Assembly (NCBI GenBank): GCA_023135215.1
Contig: JAGLTP010000501.1
Coordinates: 1 to 7,110, forward strand
Source of the DNA: Candidatus Heimdallarchaeota archaeon
Lineage (GTDB): Archaea > Asgardarchaeota > Heimdallarchaeia > Heimdallarchaeales > Heimdallarchaeaceae
Length of the DNA: 7,110 nucleotides
Direction of reading: 5' to 3'
The position numbers and the translations under genes were made by a program. Position 1 is the first letter of the stretch; each line of letters starts with the position of its first letter. A model generated the notes under the pieces. It made no database searches. It had not been told where the DNA came from and saw only the letters and a program-made list of their open reading frames with translations. Of this stretch, positions 1 through 5,524 are shown in pieces.

Positions 1-5
1 TTTAA

Positions 6-896
6 TTAGATTTCTACAGCTCCGGAAAAAAGAACATCCCACGCTTTACTCCATCTTTCTGGGTGTGCTACATCAATCCAGAAAACATTTTTTGGTGAAA
101 TGTATGCCTTAAGCTGATTATCTTTTATGAGCATTGGAATAATATCATTTGAAATCGATTTACCTTCAGATTCAGTCAAGTAATCAACAATTTGTGGTTC
201 GAAAACATAAATACCTGTATTGATGTAGCCATCTAGCTGAGTTTTTGTTGGTGTCTCTTCAAATTTCACTACCTGACATTCCGATGTATCATTAACATAA
301 AATACCCCATAATCTGAAAACAGTCCTTTTTCACTAGTTTTTCCCATTAATTGATAATAACTACTTACTCCAATCCCACAGATTGTTGCAATTTTTTCGT
401 TTCTTTGCTTTTTGTGATAATCAATTACATTTGATAGATTAATGTTAGTTAAAATATCCGAGTTCATTACAATGAACGTTCCTGAAATCAAATTTTTTGC
501 ATTGTATATTGCTCCTGCAGTATCTAGATTTGTGGCTTCGCTAACATAACTTAATTCCAATCCATTCCAATTTTGCCCAAAGTGTTTCATTATCCTGTTT
601 CCCAGCTTTCCAATAAGTAGCACAACATCTGTTATTCCACTATCAGCTATCAAATCAAGGTTATATTCAAGTAATGGTTTGTAGCCTACAGGTATCATAG
701 CTTTAGGTATTGATTCTGTTATTGGCTTCAATCTTGCTCCTTCACCTCCTGCTAAAATAAAAGCTTTGATTTTTCGAAGTTCGAATTCTTTTTCAATCAA
801 ATGTATCAAAAAATCTTTGATTGATCCCGAACCTTTCTTCTCTTTTACTGCATTCCATATTCTTTCTGGAAACTCAACCGTAAATTTGTGAACCAT
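6..896 (-). CDS. Sugar-phosphate nucleotidyltransferase with an N-terminal ribbon-helix-helix-like domain
   Basis: Probable NTP:sugar-1-phosphate nucleotidyltransferase, 296 residues, cytosolic; this family makes NDP-sugars for surface glycans or glycosylation. Visible core motifs: LAGGEGARLKPIT at 48-60 (nucleotide-binding loop; the usual GTRL Thr is Ala), PKAMIPVG at 64-71 (the conserved PK), LDTAGAI at 124-130, NSD at 145-147 (Asp147 matches the metal-binding Asp), EETP at 213-216, INTGIYVFEP at 225-234 and a DVAHPERW segment at 275-282. There is no C-terminal left-handed beta-helix, so it is a short single-domain enzyme. Residues 1-40 precede the Rossmann-like core and look like a strand plus two helices (see the separate domain entry). 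Start: ATG at 896 is preferred. The frame is open to a TTG at 929, but the likely TATA element (913-925) lies inside that extension, and no ATG occurs between residue 1 and the core. The stop is inside the window. The exact sugar and nucleotide cannot be read from sequence. Divergent from the HisC-like gene. Confidence 0.87.
   Translation of the reverse strand: MVHKFTVEFPERIWNAVKEKKGSGSIKDFLIHLIEKEFELRKIKAFILAGGEGARLKPITESIPKAMIPVGYKPLLEYNLDLIADSGITDVVLLIGKLGNRIMKHFGQNWNGLELSYVSEATNLDTAGAIYNAKNLISGTFIVMNSDILTNINLSNVIDYHKKQRNEKIATICGIGVSSYYQLMGKTSEKGLFSDYGVFYVNDTSECQVVKFEETPTKTQLDGYINTGIYVFEPQIVDYLTESEGKSISNDIIPMLIKDNQLKAYISPKNVFWIDVAHPERWSKAWDVLFSGAVEI
777..896 (-). other. Ribbon-helix-helix-like N-terminal domain within the nucleotidyltransferase gene
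   Basis: This segment encodes residues 1-40 of the nucleotidyltransferase. An alternating strand (HKFTVEFP, residues 3-10) is followed by a helix (ERIWNAVKEKK, 11-21), a Gly/Ser turn (22-25) and a second amphipathic helix (SIKDFLIHLIEKEFELR, 25-41). That order and spacing match the MetJ/Arc/CopG ribbon-helix-helix pattern, in which the strand often ends in Pro and helix 2 opens with Ser. Ordinary members of the enzyme family begin directly at the 'KAFILAGG' strand, here at residue 44. The domain assignment is my pattern match, not a profile hit. It could instead be a dimerisation element or an unrelated helical extension. Confidence 0.5.
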
Positions 897-910
897 ATAG
901 TTACACCAGT

Positions 911-932
911 CTATTATACAAAATATCAATAA
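911..932 (-). promoter_or_regulatory. Candidate TATA element for the nucleotidyltransferase gene
   Basis: On the minus strand the sequence TATTTTGTATAAT (913-925) is centred about 24 nt upstream of the ATG at 896, which is the spacing expected for a leaderless archaeal transcript. No Shine-Dalgarno-like sequence precedes the ATG. The assignment rests on position and composition only, in an AT-rich background. Confidence 0.4.
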
Positions 933-984
933 TTCCTTTTTAATTTTGCTCTTTTCATATACTTAATAACATTTCCTACCATGT

Positions 985-1034
985 AATTAAAAAAAACATA
1001 CTAACCTTTACTTTACCAATAGATTTTTTTAATT
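985..1034. repeat. 11-bp perfect inverted repeat between the divergent genes
   Basis: AATTAAAAAAA at 985-995 and TTTTTTTAATT at 1024-1034 are exact reverse complements separated by 28 bases. They sit in the spacer between the nucleotidyltransferase and the HisC-like gene. The right arm lies about 40 nt upstream of the HisC-like start and can serve as its TATA-like element; the left arm, read on the minus strand, is the same motif facing the other way. The pair may be two opposed promoter elements, a symmetric operator, or chance in AT-rich DNA. The same 11-mer also occurs upstream of the NAD kinase gene (3587-3597). Confidence 0.5.
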
Positions 1035-1069
1035 CTAGCTTCAAGAATAGTTAATATCCAAACAAACAG

Positions 1070-2182
1070 GTGAAATTTCTGTCATATAAGATTTCATTAA
1101 CACAGTATGCACTTGAACGATTGAAGAAGAGACAAGAAATAGCGGAGAGATATAATTTATCTCTAGATCAGATTCTTGATCTTAGTCTGGGAGACAATCT
1201 CTTTATTCCCCCTTCGCTAATACGGAAAATGCTTGTTAAGGAAATTCAATCAATTGACCCGAGGGAAAGCTATCCTGTTGATTATTATTCGTTTATTGAA
1301 GAAATTTCTCGATTCTTAGGTGTTGAAACTACTGCAATTTACCCCGGACTAACACATAATCAACTTATTCAAAGAATTGTATCTACAATTACTAAACCTG
1401 AAGATTCGATAATATTACTAATTCCGGATAAAGAAATCTATTACAAAATAGCAAATAACCAGAAACTGAAAATTCAAGGTATTAATCTAACAGAAGGATT
1501 TGAGTTGAATTTAGATGAGATGTTGAAAAAAATAGATTCAACAAAACCAAAGGCTGTAATTTTTTCTTCCCCTCATTACCCTACTGCTAATCAACTAAAT
1601 GAAAATGACATTTTATCACTTGTAAAAGAAACACAAGTCCCAATCATCGTTGATGAGTCTTATGTTGAATTTGGAAAGTATTCTTTAGTTAATCAAGTTA
1701 AGAATTATACTAATTTGACAATAGTTCGTTCATTTTCTAAAGCTTGGGGCTTGGGTGCTACATCTTGTGCATATCTGGTAGCAGATCCTTCTTTCGTGAA
1801 TGTTTTAAAGGAGACATACTCCTTTGAAGAAATTCCGCCCATACATCTATTATTGACTAATCATATTTTACAAACTCCTTACAGATTTGTGGAGTTAATC
1901 AACGGTTTTGTTTCTGAAAGAAAAAGAGTCTTTGAGCATTTGAAAATGTTAAATGGTTTGAAGGTTTATAGAAGTGATACCAATTTTATCTTCATTAAAT
2001 ATAAGAATAATGTTAAAGAGTTATTTGAACAACTTAGTAGTAAAGGGATTATAGTTCGTACTTTTGAGGAGTTCCCAACATTTAAGCATAGAGATGAGAC
2101 GTTTCTAGTAACTCTAGGGGATTCCAGTATAAATGATCGATTTATTGTAGCACTCATTGAATTGTTGGAATCTCTTCTTTAA
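1070..2182 (+). CDS. HisC-like fold-type I PLP-dependent enzyme with altered active site
   Basis: 370 residues, the usual size of histidinol-phosphate aminotransferase and its relatives (COG0079-type). Retained: the LSLGDN opening (38-43), SYPVDYYSFIEEISRFLGVE (67-86, like the YPD..L...la.y family stretch), VDESYVEF (194-201; Asp195 should pair with the PLP pyridine nitrogen), RSFSKAWGLG (220-229; Lys224 is the Schiff-base lysine) and TNFIFIK (304-310). Changed: the NNPTG motif reads HYPTA (169-173), so the PLP O3' Asn is Tyr170; the phosphate-contacting Arg after the lysine is Ser232; the carboxylate-binding Arg of the C-terminal 'LRITVG' strand is Leu346. It is therefore probably not an ordinary HisC aminotransferase. 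A decarboxylase or lyase, an aminotransferase for an unusual amine, or a non-catalytic homologue all remain open. Start: GTG at 1070 is effectively forced, because an in-frame TAA lies at 1052-1054 and no other start codon intervenes. GGTG overlaps the start, so initiation may be leaderless. Confidence 0.82.
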   Translation: MKFLSYKISLTQYALERLKKRQEIAERYNLSLDQILDLSLGDNLFIPPSLIRKMLVKEIQSIDPRESYPVDYYSFIEEISRFLGVETTAIYPGLTHNQLIQRIVSTITKPEDSIILLIPDKEIYYKIANNQKLKIQGINLTEGFELNLDEMLKKIDSTKPKAVIFSSPHYPTANQLNENDILSLVKETQVPIIVDESYVEFGKYSLVNQVKNYTNLTIVRSFSKAWGLGATSCAYLVADPSFVNVLKETYSFEEIPPIHLLLTNHILQTPYRFVELINGFVSERKRVFEHLKMLNGLKVYRSDTNFIFIKYKNNVKELFEQLSSKGIIVRTFEEFPTFKHRDETFLVTLGDSSINDRFIVALIELLESLL

Positions 2183-2192
2183 GAATTAATAA

Positions 2193-2726
2193 TCATGATA
2201 ATTTTTTCTTAACAAACAACCGTATTGTAGGGCTCCCACATTCTATACATTGATTTTGTTTTGTTTTGTATTTTTGTCCACAGACTGTACATTTCCAAAA
2301 ATATTCTCTTGCCGTTCTAATTTTAAATGAGTATGATTTAATGGGTATTTCTAGATAGAAACATACATTCTGGATTGCATTGTCATCACTTATTACTGTG
2401 GAGTTTGGAAAATCTAATGCAATTGCTATAACTTGGAGATCTGGTTCAGATAGATTAACAATATCGCATGTTTTTTCTGCCATTGATTCAGCTTTCTTAA
2501 TAGATCTTGAGGTAGGTGTTGAGAATACTAACCTATTATCTGCCTTTAAAGCCTCAAAAACTGCTTCTGCTTGAAATGATTGTATCTCATTTCTAATGCT
2601 TTCAGGAAAAACTAGTGTTGTATTTTCGTCAGAAAAATCTTCCTTAGACATTACATGAATTATGGCTGTAGAATCGATAATAAGATATTTCTGCTCTTTT
2701 GAATCCTTTTTACTCATCTTTATCAT
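2193..2726 (-). CDS. nob1: Endoribonuclease Nob1 (PIN domain plus zinc ribbon), 20S pre-rRNA 3'-end processing
   Basis: 177 residues, typical of archaeal Nob1, which cleaves the 3' end of pre-16S rRNA in late small-subunit maturation. The PIN domain covers about residues 13-130. Its acidic residues are Asp18 in IIDST (16-20), Glu47 in the FPESIRNEI stretch, Asp96 in LSEPDLQVIAIA (92-103) and Asp114/Asp115 in VISDDNAIQN (111-120). A four-cysteine rubredoxin-like zinc ribbon follows, with Cys146/Cys149 and Cys160/Cys163, and then a basic tail (KKK, 173-175). PIN followed by a C-terminal zinc ribbon separates Nob1 from VapC toxins, which lack the ribbon. The first ATG (2726) overlaps the NAD kinase 3' end by 17 bases; a second in-frame ATG (2717) would overlap by 8. 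Neither has a clear Shine-Dalgarno sequence, so translational coupling is likely. It converges with the HisC-like gene, with 10 bases between stops. Confidence 0.92.
   Translation of the reverse strand: MIKMSKKDSKEQKYLIIDSTAIIHVMSKEDFSDENTTLVFPESIRNEIQSFQAEAVFEALKADNRLVFSTPTSRSIKKAESMAEKTCDIVNLSEPDLQVIAIALDFPNSTVISDDNAIQNVCFYLEIPIKSYSFKIRTAREYFWKCTVCGQKYKTKQNQCIECGSPTIRLFVKKKLS
2202..2209 (+). terminator. Possible U-rich terminator of the HisC-like gene
   Basis: A T6 run (2202-2207) lies 20 nt after the HisC-like stop, inside the 3' end of the convergent nob1 gene. Archaeal termination commonly uses U-rich tracts without a hairpin. No other candidate is present in the 10-bp spacer between the two stops. 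Weak evidence. Confidence 0.3.
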
Positions 2727-3564
2727 CAGGATTAAATCGTAGTAATTTTTCTCTTACTCGAGATACGTAGCTTTCTGAAAACCTTACAAAACCAATAGAT
2801 TCATTTGATTTTTCCACCTTTATGGTTTCTTTATAACCAAGACTATAGTAGGATTGTCCATCTATCACGACTTTTCCTGCTCTATACTTACTTAGATTTT
2901 TTACAGTGATTTTAGCTGTTGAAGGGACAACGATGGGAATTACTCGTTTTGAGAAAGGACATATAGGTACTAAAGTAAATGCATCAACTTGAGGCATTAT
3001 TAAAGAACCTCCTGCAGACAACGAGTATGCACTAGACCCTACGCAGCTAGCAATTATTAATCCGTCTCCATGCACAGTATAAAGGAACTTGTCATTCACT
3101 TCGATTCTCAGAAGAATCATTTGCCCTATTTTATCTGAAGTTACTATGACGTCATTTGCTGCTGAGATTGTTGGGTATGTTTTTGTAGATACTGCCAATG
3201 TACTGTTGGTTTCTACGAAATACTCTTTCTTCTCGAGTTTCTTTATAGCGCTCTCGAACTCGTCAGGAGCAATTTCTGTTAAAAATCCCACTCTTCCACA
3301 ATTAACTCCAAGAATCGGTATATTCTTCCAGCTAGCATATGTTTTTAGTATTGTTCCATCTCCTCCAAATACAAAAATGAAATCTATTTTATCATCTATA
3401 CATATCTTGTTGGCATCATCCACTCCCTTTGATAAAAGAGTATCCAAAAATACGTTAAAATTCCTTTCTTTTAATTTATGATAGGCGTCGATAGCTAATC
3501 TTCTTGCATCTTTATTGCTTGAGCTTCTTATTAGGATGCATGAGTCTTTTATTGTAGAGGGCAT
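2710..3564 (-). CDS. nadK: NAD kinase (NAD+ phosphorylation to NADP+)
   Basis: 284 residues, normal for an archaeal NAD kinase, the cytosolic enzyme that makes NADP+ from NAD+ with ATP or polyphosphate. Hallmarks: FGGDGT at 66-71 (Asp69 in the catalytic GGDGT loop), NCGRVGFLTE at 88-97, AANDVIV at 135-141, HGDGLIIASCVGSSAYSLS at 165-183 followed by AGG (the family form is DGlivaTPtGSTAYslSAGG, so TPTGST is SCVGSS here), ICPFSKR at 201-207 and VVIDGQ at 232-237 (Asp235). The TPTGST replacement keeps the Gly-Ser and small-residue pattern and looks tolerable, though the proline and two threonines are lost. ATG at 3564 lies 46 bases after the upstream methyltransferase stop. A T-run/AATT element sits about 28 nt upstream, so the gene may have its own promoter. 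The last 17 codon-bases overlap nob1. Confidence 0.94.
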   Translation of the reverse strand: MPSTIKDSCILIRSSSNKDARRLAIDAYHKLKERNFNVFLDTLLSKGVDDANKICIDDKIDFIFVFGGDGTILKTYASWKNIPILGVNCGRVGFLTEIAPDEFESAIKKLEKKEYFVETNSTLAVSTKTYPTISAANDVIVTSDKIGQMILLRIEVNDKFLYTVHGDGLIIASCVGSSAYSLSAGGSLIMPQVDAFTLVPICPFSKRVIPIVVPSTAKITVKNLSKYRAGKVVIDGQSYYSLGYKETIKVEKSNESIGFVRFSESYVSRVREKLLRFNPDDKDE

Positions 3565-3584
3565 TACAAGAAAAGGGAGATTAC

Positions 3585-3597
3585 TAAATTAAAAAAA
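3585..3597 (-). promoter_or_regulatory. TATA-like element for nadK, also a possible terminator of the methyltransferase gene
   Basis: Read on the minus strand, the 46-bp spacer holds TTTTTTTAATTTA (3597-3585), centred about 27 nt before the nadK ATG at 3564, which is the position of a TATA box for a leaderless mRNA. The same T7 run lies 14 nt after the methyltransferase stop and could act as a U-rich terminator. Either role would split the minus-strand block into two transcription units. No Shine-Dalgarno sequence precedes the ATG, which fits a leaderless start. Confidence 0.45.
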
Positions 3598-3610
3598 GTT
3601 TGGTATTTGC

Positions 3611-4792
3611 TTAAATCTTACGCATTTTTGCGATAAAATACCCAAGAGTCTTGTGAATCCCAGGTATAAATCTTTGAACAGTATATTTCGAATCTTCTAC
3701 AACAGAAGCATAACCCGAATGTTTGTATTTCTGCTCTATTGTTTCAAAATTAAGCTTCTCATTTGCATATTCAATTACATCTTCGTTTTCTTCTCTTGAA
3801 ATAGTACAAGTAGAGTAAATAACTTCTCCTTGAGGTTTTATTAAATCATTACATGCATGAAATATGGCTTTTTGGTATCTTGACATTGATTTGATAGTTT
3901 CTGTAGTAGTGTTTATTGATAACCGTGGTCTTAAACCTAATGCAGTACAAGGGGGATCTAATAATATTTTATCGAATTTTATATTCCATTTTTTGCTTAA
4001 TTCTATAATGTCTCCTGATGTAATTTCAATATTCGTAATTCCAAATTTATCGATTTTTGCGCTTAACTTCTTTAAACGATTCTTAGATCTATCAACAGCA
4101 ACTATTCTAGCTTTATCTCCAGCTATCTCACTTAGATGAATTGTTTTATTACCTGGAGCAGCACAGCAGTCCAGTATTCTTTCATCAGTTTTTGGTTCTA
4201 AATTTAAACATGTTAAATATGCAGGAAAACTTTGAAAATAAATAGGTAAGTGGTCTAGATTAAGTTGTTCAATACTGGGGACAACATAGGGAGATTGAAG
4301 ATTCTTTGCAGCCAAACCTTTTCGATTCTCCAACATTTCCTTGTGACTCATTTGTGCTTCTGCATTTGCAACATGTATGTTCTGTTGATTAACAATTTGA
4401 ACAATGTCCCCTTGTTTGACTTTGTTAGCTCTTTTTACACCTGGTACATAAACATCTGCACCTTGATATATCATTTCAGAAGCTTTCGTGTCTACAACTA
4501 TTTTCTTTAAATTTGGTTGTGAGTCAAGTTGAAATGGTCCATTAGGAGAACAGATTATTAAATTTGAATACTCTTTATGAATACTGGCTTGAAACTTATT
4601 TCTTTTTAATGTTTGCAGTATTTCATCTATTATTTCTTCATCTTTATACACATGAAGTGTATATTCTTCCATTGGTGTGCTTATATTGTCAAAGTATTTG
4701 TTAGCTATATTTTCTCCAAATAAATCGGTAATATAGGCTTCTATTTCTTTGGATATAATGGGGATTTTCGTAAGCATGTTAAGATCATTCAC
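3611..4792 (-). CDS. PUA-domain RNA cytosine-C5 methyltransferase, NSUN6-like (probable tRNA m5C72)
   Basis: 393 residues. SAM-dependent RNA m5C methyltransferase of the NOL1/NOP2/Sun family. An N-terminal extension (1-90) is followed by a PUA domain (about 95-165, including the GADVYVPGV and VKQGDIVQIV stretches) and a Rossmann methyltransferase. Motifs: LDCCAAPGNKT (207-217, SAM loop), VAVDRS (231-236), LLDPPCTALG (277-286; Cys282 is the motif IV product-release cysteine) and STCTISREENED (327-338; Cys329 is the nucleophile). The PUA inserted ahead of the catalytic core and the length match archaeal and human NSUN6, which methylate C72 of selected tRNAs. Family members acting on rRNA remain an alternative. 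Start is uncertain: GTG at 4792 lies 9 bases after the phosphodiesterase stop, while an in-frame ATG at 4777 gives 388 residues. Neither has a strong Shine-Dalgarno, though a GTGA lies 11 nt before the ATG. Very likely cotranscribed with the upstream gene. Confidence 0.88.
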   Translation of the reverse strand: MNDLNMLTKIPIISKEIEAYITDLFGENIANKYFDNISTPMEEYTLHVYKDEEIIDEILQTLKRNKFQASIHKEYSNLIICSPNGPFQLDSQPNLKKIVVDTKASEMIYQGADVYVPGVKRANKVKQGDIVQIVNQQNIHVANAEAQMSHKEMLENRKGLAAKNLQSPYVVPSIEQLNLDHLPIYFQSFPAYLTCLNLEPKTDERILDCCAAPGNKTIHLSEIAGDKARIVAVDRSKNRLKKLSAKIDKFGITNIEITSGDIIELSKKWNIKFDKILLDPPCTALGLRPRLSINTTTETIKSMSRYQKAIFHACNDLIKPQGEVIYSTCTISREENEDVIEYANEKLNFETIEQKYKHSGYASVVEDSKYTVQRFIPGIHKTLGYFIAKMRKI

Positions 4793-4801
4793 TCAGGTCA
4801 A

Positions 4802-5296
4802 TTATATCAATTCATGAAAATCTACTTTCCGATTTTCAGTATCAAGAATTGCAATGGTTGCGGTTCCATACAAATCTCCGAAGGTTTCTCCCGGATTAAT
4901 CAGAACTGTTTTTCCTTTTTCTTTCATTTCCTTGTGGTGAGTATGTCCAGTTATTATATAGTCGTAATTTTGAGAATCAAAGAGAGCATTAGTAATGGGT
5001 TCATGGGTTCCATGATAAAGTGCAAATTTGTTATTATCGAGTTCAATTTCTCCTATTTCAGAGTAATATGTTCCAATTCCTTCTATCAAAGTTTCTAAAA
5101 ATTTAGTATCTCCAAGATTGTTACCAGCACAAAGGAAAAATCTTCCGCTGAACTCTTCAAAAAGAGGAATACAGAAAGGAGAAATGAGATCACCAGCGTG
5201 TAAAATAACTTCTACTCCTTGTTTCTTGAATATTTCAATTGTCTTTTTGATATTGTTCAAATTATCGTGAGAATCACTCATAATTCCAATTTTCAT
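4802..5296 (-). CDS. MJ0936-like metallophosphoesterase (YfcE/Vps29 family phosphodiesterase)
   Basis: 164 residues, matching the roughly 165-residue archaeal MJ0936 type. Predicted two-metal phosphodiesterase of the calcineurin-like fold, cytosolic (no signal peptide or membrane segment). All metal-site motifs are present: SDSHDN at 7-12 (Asp8, His10), HAGD at 33-36 (Asp36), GNN at 58-60 (Asn59), YHGTH at 94-98 (His95) and GHTHH at 117-121 (His118, His120), followed by the family NPGE signature at 134-137. The physiological substrate is unknown; MJ0936 and its bacterial relatives are known mainly from activity on artificial phosphodiesters. It is the first protein gene of the minus-strand block, downstream of tRNA-Leu, and ends 9 bases before the methyltransferase GTG. 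A T5AA element about 28 nt upstream of the ATG is the likely TATA box, and no Shine-Dalgarno is seen. Confidence 0.92.
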   Translation of the reverse strand: MKIGIMSDSHDNLNNIKKTIEIFKKQGVEVILHAGDLISPFCIPLFEEFSGRFFLCAGNNLGDTKFLETLIEGIGTYYSEIGEIELDNNKFALYHGTHEPITNALFDSQNYDYIITGHTHHKEMKEKGKTVLINPGETFGDLYGTATIAILDTENRKVDFHELI

Positions 5297-5318
5297 CTTA
5301 TTCTGAATTCTTCTTCTG

Positions 5319-5330
5319 CGTTAAAAATTG
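5319..5330 (-). promoter_or_regulatory. TATA-like element for the phosphodiesterase gene, possibly also the tRNA-Leu terminator
   Basis: On the minus strand, CAATTTTTAA (5330-5321) is centred about 28 nt before the ATG at 5296 and 15-25 nt past the tRNA 3' end. The position fits a TATA box for a leaderless mRNA. The T5 run could equally release polymerase after the tRNA. The two roles are not exclusive. Confidence 0.4.
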
Positions 5331-5344
5331 TTTTGATTAAATTG

Positions 5345-5429
5345 TGGTGCGGGGAGGGAGATTCGAACTCCCGAACCACTAAGGACTAGAACCTGAATCT
5401 AGCGCCTTTGACCACTCGGCAATCCCCGC
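5345..5429 (-). tRNA. tRNA-Leu (anticodon CAG), CCA encoded
   Basis: 85 nt including CCA. The 7-bp acceptor stem GCGGGGA/TCCCCGC, discriminator A73 and genome-encoded CCA (5345-5347) are all present. The D arm is GCC/GGC with GG in its loop; the anticodon stem is CTAGA/TCTAG with loop TTCAGGT, giving anticodon CAG (5393-5395) that reads CUG; the T arm is GGGAG/CTCCC with loop TTCGAAT. The 13-nt variable region is long enough for a class II tRNA, as expected for leucine, and A73 is the leucine identity base. No intron is visible in the anticodon loop. It lies between the phosphodiesterase and UbiD genes. Confidence 0.97.
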
Positions 5430-5468
5430 TGTTTAGGGAGCATTTTGCTAAAGGTTTTCTTTCTAACA

Positions 5469-5482
5469 AGATATATAAATCA
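5469..5482. promoter_or_regulatory. Near-symmetric TATA element between tRNA-Leu and the UbiD gene
   Basis: The core ATATATAAAT (5471-5480) reads ATTTATATAT on the opposite strand, so TBP could bind it in either orientation. Rightward it is about 50 nt before the UbiD ATG, implying a short leader of about 20-25 nt. Leftward it is about 46 nt before the tRNA 5' end, implying a tRNA leader of about 20 nt. It is the best TATA box in the 95-bp spacer and no second comparable element is seen. Confidence 0.55.
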
Positions 5483-5515
5483 TTGTATCCTTTGTCATTT
5501 GTTCAATCATAACGC

Positions 5516-5520
5516 TGTGA
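5516..5520 (+). promoter_or_regulatory. Partial Shine-Dalgarno before the UbiD-family gene
   Basis: TGTGA followed by TTTT precedes the ATG at 5525. GTGAT complements the 16S 3' tail core (AUCAC) and ends 3-4 nt before the start codon. The spacing is short, but it is the clearest ribosome-binding-site-like match in the window and supports the chosen ATG. Confidence 0.35.
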
Positions 5521-5524
5521 TTTT

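Noticed and set aside
897..929. TTG start at 929 for the nucleotidyltransferase, adding 11 residues
   Set aside because: The added residues do not extend the RHH-like strand, the likely TATA element lies within them, and an ATG follows at 896.
1032..1048. Short inverted repeat ATTCT/AGAAT with a 7-base spacer upstream of the HisC-like start
   Set aside because: Five-base arms are expected by chance in AT-rich DNA, and the symmetry does not extend outward.
2193..2726. VapC-type toxin as an alternative reading of the PIN protein
   Set aside because: The C-terminal four-cysteine zinc ribbon and the absence of an antitoxin gene next to it point to Nob1.
3089..3481. 130-codon open frame on the plus strand opposite nadK
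   Set aside because: It lies wholly inside a well-supported NAD kinase gene and its translation shows no recognisable domain; it is a shadow of coding bias.
5345..5429. tRNA-Ser, the other common class II tRNA
   Set aside because: The anticodon loop clearly reads CAG and the discriminator base is A, both leucine features.
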